Source of the DNA: Deltaproteobacteria bacterium
GTDB taxonomy: Bacteria > Desulfobacterota_B > Binatia > UBA9968
Direction of reading: 5' to 3'
DNA length: 37,388 nucleotides
NCBI GenBank assembly: GCA_005879255.1
Contig: VBKY01000104.1
Location: 1-37,388 of the forward strand
Both the position numbers and the translations under genes were made by a program. How positions within the stretch are numbered: the stretch's first letter is position 1; each line of letters starts with the position of its first letter. The notes below the pieces were generated by a model, which saw only the letters and a list, made by a program, of their open reading frames with translations, searched no databases and had not been told where the DNA came from. Positions 7,765-16,753 of the stretch are shown here, piece by piece.

Positions 7765-8688
7765 ATGACAGAGGAAAAGAACGAGAGCAAGGAAAAAAGC
7801 GCGGGGACTTTTCGCTCCGGATATGTCGCGATTATCGGCCGTCCCAACGTCGGCAAGTCGACGTTGCTGAACAAGATCCTCGGAGAAAAAGTCGCGATCG
7901 TGTCGCCCAAGCCGCAGACGACGCGCAATCGGATCACCGGCATTCGAACTACTGCCGCGTCGCAAATTATTTTTATCGATACGCCGGGTATTCATCAGGG
8001 TCATTCTTTGATGAACCGGCGCATGATGGATACCGCATTGCACACGCTGGACGAAGTGGATGGCGTGCTGTGGCTTCTCGACGCCCATGAAAAACTCAAA
8101 CAGGAAGAAGAACGAATTGCCGAAACGCTTAGAGGTGTGGATACGCCCGTTTTGATTTTGCTCAACAAGATCGATCTTGTTTCCAAAGGTAAATTGTTGC
8201 CGCTGATGGAGCGTTGTGCCGAAGTTTTGCCCGGCAAGGAGATCGTGCCGGTGAGCGCTCTCAAGGGTGACGGTTTGGAAATTACGCTGAACATCGTTGA
8301 GCAGTGGCTGCCCAAAGGGCCACGGTATTTTACGGAAGGCGAGTATACTGACCAGTCGGAGCGCTTTCTTGCTTCGGAGATCGTGCGCGAGAAAGTGTTT
8401 CTACTCACGCGCGAAGAGATTCCCTATGGGGTTGCGGTGACGATCGATGAATTTACCGAGAAGGAAGAAAAAAATTTGATCGTGATCGCGACAACGATCC
8501 ACACCGACCGCGATTCGCACAAAGGCATTCTGATCGGCAAGCGCGGCGCCATGCTCAAGGAGATCGGCCGACAAGCGCGCGAAGAGTTGGAAGCCTTGTT
8601 GGGCTGCCGAATCTTTCTTGAGCTTTTCGTCAGGGTCGATGCAAACTGGACCCGCAACCCCAATCTGTTGACCGAGATGGGACTCTAA
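7765..8688 (+). CDS. era: GTPase Era
   Basis: Era binds 16S rRNA near its 3' end and acts in 30S subunit maturation. The protein has the G1 loop GRPNVGKST at 25-33, then TTRNRITG (G2), DTPG (G3), NKID (G4) and SAL (G5). A C-terminal KH domain follows with the GKRG loop and the Era ending FVRVDANWTRNP. Length from ATG 7765 is 307 residues, normal for the family; a GTG at 7756 would add three residues. There is no strong Shine-Dalgarno box. The stop is one base before the ATG of der, so the two ribosome-assembly GTPases are tightly coupled. Confidence 0.96.
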   Translation: MTEEKNESKEKSAGTFRSGYVAIIGRPNVGKSTLLNKILGEKVAIVSPKPQTTRNRITGIRTTAASQIIFIDTPGIHQGHSLMNRRMMDTALHTLDEVDGVLWLLDAHEKLKQEEERIAETLRGVDTPVLILLNKIDLVSKGKLLPLMERCAEVLPGKEIVPVSALKGDGLEITLNIVEQWLPKGPRYFTEGEYTDQSERFLASEIVREKVFLLTREEIPYGVAVTIDEFTEKEEKNLIVIATTIHTDRDSHKGILIGKRGAMLKEIGRQAREELEALLGCRIFLELFVRVDANWTRNPNLLTEMGL

Positions 8689-8689
8689 T

Positions 8690-10165
8690 ATGCGAGGAAC
8701 ATCGTTGGCGAAGAGTGTTGGCGCACAATCATCGCCGGGTAAGCGGCCCATTGTTGCCATTGTTGGACGTCCGAATGTGGGCAAATCAACGTTGTTTAAT
8801 CGTCTCATCGGTGAGCGAAGGGCGATCGTCGACGATTTACCGGGCGTCACGCGCGATCGAAACTACGCCGAGGCGGAATGGGCTGGACGCACCTATCTAC
8901 TCGTCGACACTGGCGGATTGGCGACTGGCACGGATGGCGGACTCGATGAGAACGTCCAAGCTCAGAGCCGCTTTGCCGTGTCGGAGGCTGACGCCGTTAT
9001 ATTTCTCTTTGACGGTAAAGGAGGATTAAATCCACTGGACCGCGAAGCGGTTGATGGATTGCGTAAGGCGAACAAGCCGGTGTTCTTCGCCGTGAATAAA
9101 CTCGACTCTCGCCAGCGCGCGGATAATTTATACGAATTCTATGCGCTCGGAATCGATAATCTTTACTCCATTTCCGCCGAACACGGACTCGGTATTCCTG
9201 ATCTGTTGGACGATGTAGTCCGACAATTTCCGCCGCTCACAGCAAGCCAAGAAGACGAAGATGCTGGCACTCGAGAGGAATATGTTGAACCGTTGAGCGT
9301 CGCTGTGGTCGGTCGCCCCAACGTCGGGAAGTCGACTCTGATCAATCGCTTGCTCGGTTTCGAGCGGTCCGTAGTCGACTCGCGGCCAGGAACAACGCGA
9401 GATTCATTGGATACCCCGTTCGAGTTGCTGGGTGAGGCATGTATTTTGGTTGACACCGCCGGCATTCGCCGCAAAGCGCGCATCGATGACCGTGTTGAAC
9501 GCTTCAGCGTTAGCCGCTCCCTGCGAGCGGTCGACCGTGGTGATCTGATTCTTCACATCATCGACGGGCCGGAAGGAGTCACCGATCAGGACGCGCAGAT
9601 TCTCAGCTACGCGGTTCAGCGCGGCAAGGCGCTGCTCTTGGCGGTGAACAAATGGGACCTGGTATCGAAAAGCGACGGCGATGTCGAAAAGTATCGCGAT
9701 GAGGTACAGTATCGACTGCCGTTCTTGGAGTTTGCGCCCGTCGCTTTTATTTCGGCGGCCACGGGGTACGGGGTGCGGAAGTTGTTGGAAACTGCGGTAC
9801 GAGTGGTCAAAGCATATCGTCGAAAAGTGTCGACTTCGTCCGTCAACCAAGCCCTGCAGAAAATTGTCCGGGCTCACGCCGCGCCGCTGTCACGAGGCAA
9901 ACCGGTAAAATTTTATTACGCGACGCAGACCGGCACGCGACCACCAACGTTTACCTTGTTTGTCAATTCGCCAGGGGCGGTTCCGGAAAGCTATCACAAA
10001 TACCTCACCCACCAGTTGCGCGAGCTTCTTGAGCTCGGCCATGCGCCGATTCGTTTGGCCTTTCGTGCGCGGCGCGAAGAGGGGAAAAGAAAGCGCTTAC
10101 GACATCCCGCTGGCCAATTGTCGCGAACGAACCCGATATCTCGGCAAAAGCCGCGCGGTCGGTGA
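8690..10165 (+). CDS. der: ribosome assembly GTPase Der (EngA) with an unusual C-terminal tail
   Basis: Der has two tandem GTPase domains and a KH-like domain and acts in 50S subunit assembly. G1 motifs GRPNVGKST occur at 26-34 and 207-215; DTGG and DTAG (G3) and NKLD and NKWD (G4) are also present. The KH-like region occupies about 375-460. Der proteins normally end soon after a basic stretch like GKRKR, but here 22 further residues (about 470-491) follow. These are read out of frame through the decayed ogt remnant, so the native stop seems to have been lost and the tail is probably junk. The ATG follows the era stop by one base. Confidence 0.95.
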   Translation: MRGTSLAKSVGAQSSPGKRPIVAIVGRPNVGKSTLFNRLIGERRAIVDDLPGVTRDRNYAEAEWAGRTYLLVDTGGLATGTDGGLDENVQAQSRFAVSEADAVIFLFDGKGGLNPLDREAVDGLRKANKPVFFAVNKLDSRQRADNLYEFYALGIDNLYSISAEHGLGIPDLLDDVVRQFPPLTASQEDEDAGTREEYVEPLSVAVVGRPNVGKSTLINRLLGFERSVVDSRPGTTRDSLDTPFELLGEACILVDTAGIRRKARIDDRVERFSVSRSLRAVDRGDLILHIIDGPEGVTDQDAQILSYAVQRGKALLLAVNKWDLVSKSDGDVEKYRDEVQYRLPFLEFAPVAFISAATGYGVRKLLETAVRVVKAYRRKVSTSSVNQALQKIVRAHAAPLSRGKPVKFYYATQTGTRPPTFTLFVNSPGAVPESYHKYLTHQLRELLELGHAPIRLAFRARREEGKRKRLRHPAGQLSRTNPISRQKPRGR

Positions 10166-10289
10166 GCAACGCACTGGGGCGAAATCCCGTCCCGATTATC
10201 ATTCTCTGCCATCGGGTCGTGCGTAAGAATAACGCCATTGCGCGCACTTCCAGGTGAAAAAAGGACTGCTCCGTTTGGAAAAATGTTTT
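10111..10289 (+). pseudogene. remnant of a methylated-DNA-protein cysteine methyltransferase (Ogt/MGMT)
   Basis: One frame from 10111 reads AARSVSNALGRNPVPIII followed by LCHRVVRKNNAI before a stop at 10255. This is the MGMT active-site region, where the consensus is PCHRV around the alkyl-accepting Cys. A shifted frame from 10254 gives VKKGLLRLEKCF, matching the usual C-terminal K..LL.LE end. The distance between the two blocks is about ten bases shorter than in intact family members, and the Pro before the active Cys is Leu. The N-terminal domain is absent: der runs directly into the remnant. It cannot encode an active enzyme. The rest of the spacer to dprA (10290-10438) holds nothing I recognise. 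Confidence 0.75.
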
Positions 10290-10438
10290 GTAAAAACAAA
10301 ACTTTGCAAAATAAATGGATCGAGTCTAAGCCGTCCTTCTAGCCTTCGCCGAGAAATTACCTTATCATTTCAATTTCATTCCCAGGCTAGACACAGAGCA
10401 ATCGATCTGCGCGCCAGTTTGACTAGCTGTGAACGACT

Positions 10439-11596
10439 ATGGTTGAGGCAACCTTATCTCCTGCGAAAGGATCTTCCGTGACCGCGCCGACGCGTGATGA
10501 CTATGCGCCATGGCTCGCCCTCGGCCGGGTGAAGGGCCTGGGCTGCGCAGGCTTTAAGAAGCTCGCGGCGCGCTTCACCGATCCCACGAAGATCTTCTCC
10601 GCCTCAGCCGCGGAATTGGCACAGGTGGAAGGACTGCACCGCGAGGTGATCGACGGGCTTTTGAATTTTTCCGCTTGGGTTGAGGTCGAACAGGAAATTC
10701 GGCGGACTCGCGAAGCTGGCATTGAACTTGTGCCTTTCACGAGTCCCAATTATCCCGCTCGTCTGCGCATGATCACCGATCCGCCGCCGTTTCTATACGT
10801 CAAGGGAACGCTTCGCGCCGAGGATGACAAAGCGGTAGCCATCGTCGGATCGCGCAGCGCGAGCGATTATGGGCGCAGGATGGCGCGCGACCTTGCGCGT
10901 GGCTTGGCCAATTTGGGGTTTACCGTGATCAGCGGCATGGCGCGCGGCATCGACGGCACCGCGCATGACACAGTGCTCCAATCGGGTGGCCGGACGATTG
11001 CGGTTTTGGGTTCCGGCATCGACCGTGCTTATCCGCCGGAGCATGGCAATCTTTATCGCCGCATCAGCGAAAGCGGCGCAGTGATCTCCGAGCTGCCCAT
11101 CGGCACGCGGCCGATGGCGTTTCATTTTCCCGCGCGCAATCGTCTGATCAGCGGTTTGTCGTTGGGTGTCGTGGTTGTCGAGGCGACGGAAAAAAGCGGG
11201 TCTTTGATAACCGCCGCTATGGCCGTGGAACAGGGCCGAGAAGTGTTCGCCGTTCCGGGCGAAGCGGGCGCGAGCCGTAGCCGTGGCGCACACCGGTTGA
11301 TTCGTCAGGGGGCGAAGCTTGTCGAGACCGTCGACGATATTATCGAAGAAATCGCACCGCAGCTTTTGCATCGCTCCGGTCGCGCTGTGCCGGCAGCGCC
11401 GCGAACGTTGCCGCCAAGCGCCAGCGAGACCACGCGGAAGATCTTCGCGTTATTGCAGGAGAATACCTTACAAGTGGACCAGGTGATTGAAAGAAGCGCG
11501 CTCCCGGCTGCACAGGTGCTGGAAATTCTTTTAGATTTGGAATTGCAGGGATTTATTCGACAGTCGCCGGGCAATATTTACATTGCGGAACGATAG
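10439..11596 (+). CDS. dprA: DNA-processing protein DprA
   Basis: DprA loads RecA on incoming single-stranded DNA during natural transformation. The 385-residue protein has an N-terminal helix-hairpin-helix/SAM-like region (ALGRVKGLG, about 30-80). A Rossmann-type DprA domain follows with the signatures AIVGSRSASDYG, ISGMARGIDGTAH, AVLGSGIDRAYPPEH, FPARNRLISGLS and EKSGSLITA. The protein ends in a C-terminal winged helix (about 320-385). ATG 10439 is one possible start. A GTG at 10478 with AAGGA upstream would remove 13 residues and is equally credible. The topA gene follows by 45 bases, a pairing common in many bacteria. No other competence gene is in the window. Confidence 0.95.
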   Translation: MVEATLSPAKGSSVTAPTRDDYAPWLALGRVKGLGCAGFKKLAARFTDPTKIFSASAAELAQVEGLHREVIDGLLNFSAWVEVEQEIRRTREAGIELVPFTSPNYPARLRMITDPPPFLYVKGTLRAEDDKAVAIVGSRSASDYGRRMARDLARGLANLGFTVISGMARGIDGTAHDTVLQSGGRTIAVLGSGIDRAYPPEHGNLYRRISESGAVISELPIGTRPMAFHFPARNRLISGLSLGVVVVEATEKSGSLITAAMAVEQGREVFAVPGEAGASRSRGAHRLIRQGAKLVETVDDIIEEIAPQLLHRSGRAVPAAPRTLPPSASETTRKIFALLQENTLQVDQVIERSALPAAQVLEILLDLELQGFIRQSPGNIYIAER

Positions 11597-11641
11597 AGTT
11601 TACTCAGCAACATTTGCAACTTTGGGAGCGAGTTTAGAAAC

Positions 11642-13957
11642 ATGGCAGCAAAGAATCTAGTTATCGTCGAGTCCCCCGCCAAGGCCAGAACCTTGGAAAA
11701 ATATTTGGGTCGGGATTATCAAGTCAAAGCCTCCGTCGGCCATGTCGTTGATTTGCCGAAGAGCAAGCTCGGTGTCGACGTCAAAAAAGATTTCGCGCCG
11801 GACTTTCACGTCATTCAGGCGAAGAAGAAAGTCGTCGATGAGCTCAAAAGGGCGGCGAAGGGAAAAGAAAATATTTACTTGGCCTCCGATCCGGATCGCG
11901 AAGGCGAAGCGATCGCTTGGCATATTGCCGATCAGGTCGCGAAGAATCACAAGCGCGTACACCGCGTACTGTTTAACGAGATTACCAAAAAGGCCGTTCA
12001 GGACGCGATCGCCAAACCGCAGGAGCTCGATCGCAACAAGTTCGACGCGCAGATCGCGCGCCGGGTGTTGGACCGCCTGGTCGGCTACCAGATCAGTCCG
12101 CTGCTTTGGAAAAAGGTCCGGCGCGGGCTGAGCGCTGGGCGCGTGCAGTCGGTCGCCGTGAGACTCGTCTGTGAGCGGGAGCGGGAAATCCGCGCCTTCG
12201 AGTCCGTCGAGTACTGGTCGCTGGAGGCGCTTTTGGAAGGGTATCTGCCGCCATCTTTCAAGGCGCGTCTAGCGCAGTGGCAGGGTCAAAAGGTCGACAA
12301 CAAAAAATTTCGTCTGGAGAATGAAGCGCATGTCCAGCAGATCATCGCGTCGCTGGACGGCGCATCCTGGGAGATCGGGGAGGTCGAAAAAAAGGAGCGA
12401 CGCCGCTACCCGACACCGCCATTTGTCACCAGTAAGTTGCAGCAAGAAGCAGCGCGTAAGCTGGGCTTTCAGCCCAGACGCACGATGCAGCTGGCGCAGC
12501 AGCTGTACGAAGGCATCGAACTGGGAAGCGAGGGATCCGTCGGGTTGATCACGTATATGCGCACCGATTCCACCCGCGTTTCCGCCGACGCACTAGCCGG
12601 CGTGCGCCAGCACATTCAGGCGCAATACGGCAAGAACTACGTGCCCGGTAAGCCCAACACCTTTCGCTCGAAAAAGGGCATGCAGGATGCCCACGAGGCG
12701 ATTAGGCCGACCTCCTTGGAATACACGCCCGAGCGGGTGCGGCGCTTTTTGCGGCGCGACATGTTCCAACTCTACTCGCTGATCTGGGACCGTTTCGTAG
12801 CAAGCCAGATGGTACCAGCGGTTTACGATCAAACCATCTTCGAGATTCCCGTCAAAGAAGCGTTGTTCCGCGCCACCGGTCAACAAATCAAATTCGACGG
12901 TTTCATGAAGGTTTATATTGAGGGGCGCGATGAGCGCGCCGCGCAAGCCAACGGCGAAGATGTAGATGGCGAGACTGCCGAAGATCTGGAGGGGGTGTTA
13001 CCCGATCTTCGCAAAGGCGATGCGTTGAAGCTGCTTTCTATGGACCCGCGCCAGCACTTCACCCAGCCGCCGCCGCGCTACACGCAAGCGTCGCTCATTA
13101 AGGAGCTTGACGAGAAAGGCATCGGCCGTCCGTCAACCTATGCGGCGATTATTTCCAATATTCTCGACCGCGAGTACGTGCTGCAGACCGAAGGCCGCTC
13201 GCTGGCGCCGACGGATTTGGGTTTTCTCGTCACCGATCTTTTGGTGGAGAGTTTTCCCGATATTCTAAACGTCGAATTCACCGCGGGGATGGAAGACGAG
13301 CTGGACAAGATCGAGGACGGAAAAGAGAAATGGACCAAGGCGATGAAGCGCTTTTACACGCCCTTCTCGCGCGATCTCAAGAAGGCGGAGAAAGAGATGC
13401 GCGACGTCAAGCGTCAGGAAGTGCCGACGGATATCGCCTGCGAGAAATGCGGTGCCCTGATGGTCATCAAATGGGGGCGCAACGGCGAGTTCCTGGCTTG
13501 CCCCCAGTATCCTGAATGCAAGAACACCAAGAATTTCAAGCGGAGCGATGGCGGTGAAATCGCCATCGCCGCCGAGGAAGAAGTCAACGAAACCTGCGAG
13601 CAATGCGGCCGGCCGATGCTCTTACGCTGGGGCAAATTTGGCAAATTCCTCGGCTGCAGCGGCTATCCCGAATGCAAGAACATTCAGCCGCTGGAAAAGC
13701 CCGCGGATATCGGCGTCAAATGTCCGGAGTGCAAGGAAGGCAACTTGAAAGAGCGGAAATCACGCTGGGGGAAATTCTTCTACGGCTGTGACCGATATCC
13801 CGAGTGCAAGTTCGCTTCCTGGGACAAGCCGCTGCCGACACCCTGTCCGCAATGCGGCAGTCCAATCCTGGTGGAAAAGGTGACCAAGCGGGCGGGCCGC
13901 ACCCATCGCTGCTACAAAAAAGAGTGCGGCTACTCGATCCCAGTCGCAGAGCAATAG
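11642..13957 (+). CDS. topA: DNA topoisomerase I
   Basis: This type IA topoisomerase relaxes negative supercoils. The 771-residue protein opens with the Toprim domain (VIVESPAKA with Glu10; acidic triad D83-x-D85-x-E87 in SDPDREGE). The active-site Tyr305 lies in GLITYMRTDSTR. The HEAIRPTS and RYTQASLIKELDEKGIGRPSTYA blocks follow. The C-terminus carries four zinc-finger units of the topoisomerase type, each with paired cysteines (CEKCG, CEQCG, CPEC, CPQCG); the last ends CYKKECGY. It is shorter than E. coli TopA but in the normal range. The trmFO gene starts four bases after its stop. Confidence 0.97.
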   Translation: MAAKNLVIVESPAKARTLEKYLGRDYQVKASVGHVVDLPKSKLGVDVKKDFAPDFHVIQAKKKVVDELKRAAKGKENIYLASDPDREGEAIAWHIADQVAKNHKRVHRVLFNEITKKAVQDAIAKPQELDRNKFDAQIARRVLDRLVGYQISPLLWKKVRRGLSAGRVQSVAVRLVCEREREIRAFESVEYWSLEALLEGYLPPSFKARLAQWQGQKVDNKKFRLENEAHVQQIIASLDGASWEIGEVEKKERRRYPTPPFVTSKLQQEAARKLGFQPRRTMQLAQQLYEGIELGSEGSVGLITYMRTDSTRVSADALAGVRQHIQAQYGKNYVPGKPNTFRSKKGMQDAHEAIRPTSLEYTPERVRRFLRRDMFQLYSLIWDRFVASQMVPAVYDQTIFEIPVKEALFRATGQQIKFDGFMKVYIEGRDERAAQANGEDVDGETAEDLEGVLPDLRKGDALKLLSMDPRQHFTQPPPRYTQASLIKELDEKGIGRPSTYAAIISNILDREYVLQTEGRSLAPTDLGFLVTDLLVESFPDILNVEFTAGMEDELDKIEDGKEKWTKAMKRFYTPFSRDLKKAEKEMRDVKRQEVPTDIACEKCGALMVIKWGRNGEFLACPQYPECKNTKNFKRSDGGEIAIAAEEEVNETCEQCGRPMLLRWGKFGKFLGCSGYPECKNIQPLEKPADIGVKCPECKEGNLKERKSRWGKFFYGCDRYPECKFASWDKPLPTPCPQCGSPILVEKVTKRAGRTHRCYKKECGYSIPVAEQ

Positions 13958-13960
13958 TTC

Positions 13961-15328
13961 GTGGAAAATGTCGTCCGCATAATCGGCGGCGGGCTGGCCG
14001 GCACGGAAGCGGCGTGGCAGCTTGCGCGGCGCGGTGTGGCCGTGGAACTTTTCGAAATGCGGCCGAAACGGATGACCGAGGCCCACGCGACGGAAAATCT
14101 CGCCGAGCTCGTCTGCAGCAATTCATTTCGTTCTGGATCATTGGCGGCGCCGGCGGGTTTGTTGAAAGCCGAAATGCGCCAGCTCGATTCTCTGGTGATT
14201 CGAAACGCAGAGGCGCACTCGGTGCCGGCCGGCTCCGCCCTGGCGGTGGACCGCGATTCGTTCAGTCGTTCCCTCACGGCAATCGTCGAGGCCTTACCAT
14301 CCGTGCGGATTATGCGCGAAGAAATCCAGGAAATTCCGGCCCAGGGCATCATTGTTCTTGCTACCGGCCCGTTAACCTCTCCGGCCTTGTCGCAAGATCT
14401 TGCCGCGCGGTTGGGCGAACATCATCTCTATTTTTATGACGCCATCTCGCCGATCGTCACTGCCGAGTCCATCGACCACGGCGTCGCTTTTCGTGCCTCG
14501 CGTTACGACAAGGGCGGTGACGATTATCTCAATTTACCGATGTCGCGTGAAGAATACGATCGCTTCATCGACGCACTCCTTACTGCCGAACGCGTTCCGA
14601 CTTACAGTTTCGAGCGCTTTGTGCCGTTTGAAGGCTGCATGCCCATCGAGGAAATGGCCGACCGGGGTAGGGATACGCTCGCGTTTGGTCCGATGCGCGC
14701 CGTGGGGCTCAACGATCCACGCACCGGCAAACGTCCCCATGCGGTCGTGCAACTGCGCCAGGAGAACCGGGAAAAGTCGCTTTACAATCTGGTCGGCTGT
14801 CAAACCAAAATGACCTATCCCGAGCAGCGTCGCGTCTTCGCCTTGATTCCAGGGCTCGCTCGCGCGGAATTTGTTCGCTTGGGTAGTTTGCACCGCAATA
14901 CGTTTATCAATTCGCCGCAGCATCTTTTACCGACTTTGCAATGGCGCCGGCGCGAGACGCTCTTTTTTGCCGGCCAGTTAACTGGGGTCGAGGGCTACAT
15001 TGAATCCGCCGCCACGGGCCTGCTCGCCGGCATCAACGCCGCGAAACTGATTGCCGGCAATTCGCCGGTGGTGCCCCCCGCGACGACGGCGCTCGGCGCT
15101 TTGTTACGGTATATCACCGACGCTGCGCGCAAGCAGTTTCAGCCGATGAACGTGAATTTCGGTTTGATCCCGCCATTGATGGTGCGGCGGCAAGGCAGAG
15201 CGAAAAAGGAAATGATGTCACGCCGCGCGCTTGCAGACATGACCGCCTGGGCGAGGCAAAATGATGGTACGGCAGCACCACCAGAGGCGGAATTAGATGA
15301 TGCCGCGCCAACGGTTGCAACTCGATGA
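13961..15328 (+). CDS. trmFO: methylenetetrahydrofolate-tRNA-(uracil-5-)-methyltransferase TrmFO
   Basis: TrmFO is an FAD- and folate-dependent enzyme that makes ribothymidine at position 54 of tRNA. The 455-residue protein begins at a GTG three bases after topA and has the FAD-binding GGGLAGTEAAW at 9-19. Cys52 (VCSNSFRS) and Cys226 (FEGCMPIEEMADRG) correspond to the two functionally important cysteines of the family. The VGCQTKMTYPEQ and TGVEGYIESAATGLLAG blocks are also present. The last ~25 residues are low in conservation. Its stop overlaps the next gene's ATG (ATGA), so translation is probably coupled. Confidence 0.96.
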   Translation: MENVVRIIGGGLAGTEAAWQLARRGVAVELFEMRPKRMTEAHATENLAELVCSNSFRSGSLAAPAGLLKAEMRQLDSLVIRNAEAHSVPAGSALAVDRDSFSRSLTAIVEALPSVRIMREEIQEIPAQGIIVLATGPLTSPALSQDLAARLGEHHLYFYDAISPIVTAESIDHGVAFRASRYDKGGDDYLNLPMSREEYDRFIDALLTAERVPTYSFERFVPFEGCMPIEEMADRGRDTLAFGPMRAVGLNDPRTGKRPHAVVQLRQENREKSLYNLVGCQTKMTYPEQRRVFALIPGLARAEFVRLGSLHRNTFINSPQHLLPTLQWRRRETLFFAGQLTGVEGYIESAATGLLAGINAAKLIAGNSPVVPPATTALGALLRYITDAARKQFQPMNVNFGLIPPLMVRRQGRAKKEMMSRRALADMTAWARQNDGTAAPPEAELDDAAPTVATR

Positions 15329-16260
15329 GTCCACGACGAACGGCTTTCTTTGACGTCGGCACCAACACGATTCTCTGCCTGATCGCTGAAATAAGAGACA
15401 CCGGTCGCTTCCGAGTCTTGGACGATTTGGCGGAAATTACCCGGTTGGGCCAAGGCGTCGATCGCACGGGAGTGATCTCTCCGGAAGGCGAACGGCGCAG
15501 CCTCGAAGTACTCAAGCGCTACCGTGATCACTGCAAAAATCTCGGCGTCGACGAAATCATCGCCGTCGGCACCAGCGCGTTGCGGGACGCGAAAAACAGC
15601 AGCGATGTGCGCATGCGTTTTCATGACGAACTCGGTATCGACATACGTGTCATCTCTGGCGATGAGGAAGCCGCGTACTCGTTCGTGGCGGCGCAGCGGG
15701 GACTTTCACTGTTTGGCAAAGAGCTGCTCGTCATCGACGTCGGCGGCGGCAGCACGGAGCTTATCCGCGGCAATGAGAACGGGGTATGCCAGGCCATCAG
15801 CATCGATCTCGGTTCCGTGCGGCTGACGGAGCGTTACCTCCATGGCGATCCCGTGCGGCGCGAAGAAGTCCTTCACATGACCGAAGCGATCGGTCGAGAG
15901 CTATCCTCGTTAACGGAACACGGGATGCGAGCGAGCGCGAGGGTCACTCTCGTCGGCATAGCGGCGACTTTTACGACCCTGGCAGCGATCGAAAAAAAAC
16001 TGGCACAATACTCTCACAGCCAAGTTCACGGCAGCATTCTGACTCTTGACGAAATACGCCGTCAGATCCGGCTGCTGCAAGAGCAGACTGTCGCGGAACG
16101 AAAGCGCATCATCGGGCTGGAGCCGAAAAGAGCCGACGTTATTTTTGCCGGGGCCTGTTTAATTGAACGGATCATGACCTTTTGGCATGCCGATAGAGTG
16201 ATCGTCAGTGATCAGGGCGTACGCTACGGCTTGCTACACGAAGCCGCAAGACTGCTATAA
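15325..16260 (+). CDS. Ppx/GppA family phosphatase (exopolyphosphatase or pppGpp phosphohydrolase)
   Basis: This 311-residue ASKHA-fold protein has the phosphate-1 motif DVGTNTILCLIAE near residue 10, SGDEEAAYSF in the middle and the phosphate-2 motif VIDVGGGSTELI near residue 138, which together define the Ppx/GppA family. Members hydrolyse polyphosphate and/or pppGpp. At this length it is the short form without the C-terminal HD-like domain, so the true substrate is open. It overlaps trmFO by four bases. The sequence after its stop holds the HU promoter. Confidence 0.93.
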   Translation: MSPRRTAFFDVGTNTILCLIAEIRDTGRFRVLDDLAEITRLGQGVDRTGVISPEGERRSLEVLKRYRDHCKNLGVDEIIAVGTSALRDAKNSSDVRMRFHDELGIDIRVISGDEEAAYSFVAAQRGLSLFGKELLVIDVGGGSTELIRGNENGVCQAISIDLGSVRLTERYLHGDPVRREEVLHMTEAIGRELSSLTEHGMRASARVTLVGIAATFTTLAAIEKKLAQYSHSQVHGSILTLDEIRRQIRLLQEQTVAERKRIIGLEPKRADVIFAGACLIERIMTFWHADRVIVSDQGVRYGLLHEAARLL

Positions 16261-16267
16261 AAACTGG

Positions 16268-16296
16268 TTGACATTTTCCGACGAATTGGAAATGAT
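16268..16296 (+). promoter_or_regulatory. sigma-70 promoter for the HU gene
   Basis: A perfect TTGACA (16268-16273) and AATGAT (16291-16296, four of six) are separated by 17 bases. Transcription would start near 16303, giving a leader of about 75 bases that ends in the strong GGAGGGAGG ribosome-binding site before the ATG at 16380. Confidence 0.65.
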
Positions 16297-16379
16297 TCGG
16301 CTTTGCTTTAGCGCAAGAGAGAATTATTGGAAAGCAACTCACTCGGAATGCCGACTATTACGGAGGGAGGTGAAAGCGG

Positions 16380-16649
16380 ATGACCAAAGGAGAATTAATC
16401 GACGCCGTCGCCAAAAGCGCTAAAATCAGCAAGCTTGCCGCAGGGGACGCCTTGGACGCGACTTTTGAAAATATCGGCAAAGCGATCAAAAGGAACAAGC
16501 GGTTTCAAGTTCCTGGCTTCGGGACCTTCACAGTACGCTCACGCAAAGCCCGCAAAGGTAGAAATCCTCAGACCGGTGCCGCAATCAATATCAAGGCAAG
16601 CCGCACCGTAGGATTCAAACCCGCCCCGGTCTTGAAAAAGGGGCTGTAA
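16380..16649 (+). CDS. HU family DNA-binding protein
   Basis: This 89-residue histone-like protein bends and compacts DNA as a dimer. It has the HU start MTKGELIDAVAKSAKIS, the dimer core (ALDATFENIGKAIKRNKRFQVPGFGTF) and the beta-arm with its RNPQTGAAINIKA tip, followed by VGFKPAPVLKKGL. Length is typical. An exceptionally strong ribosome-binding site (GGAGGGAGG) lies before the ATG, its own promoter is at 16268 and a terminator follows at 16669. It is therefore probably a well-expressed single-gene unit. HU and IHF subunits cannot be separated with certainty here, but the arm sequence favours HU. Confidence 0.96.
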   Translation: MTKGELIDAVAKSAKISKLAAGDALDATFENIGKAIKRNKRFQVPGFGTFTVRSRKARKGRNPQTGAAINIKASRTVGFKPAPVLKKGL

Positions 16650-16668
16650 TCTTTCCGGTGATCCGCCG

Positions 16669-16703
16669 AGGCCACTGCGGAAAGCGGAGTGGCCTTTTTT
16701 TTT
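16669..16703 (+). terminator. rho-independent terminator after HU
   Basis: An 8-bp stem AGGCCACT/AGTGGCCT, with further pairing toward the loop, is followed directly by a run of nine T residues. It lies 20 bases after the HU stop. Confidence 0.9.
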
Positions 16704-16753
16704 GCCTGACTTGATGACAAAGACCGGGGTACGTAAAATAATCGAGACTTAGC

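Noticed and set aside
10254..10481. Short ORF beginning VKKGLLRLEKCF
   Set aside because: Only its first ~12 residues are meaningful, as the C-terminal end of the ogt remnant; the rest is spacer and the start of dprA out of frame.
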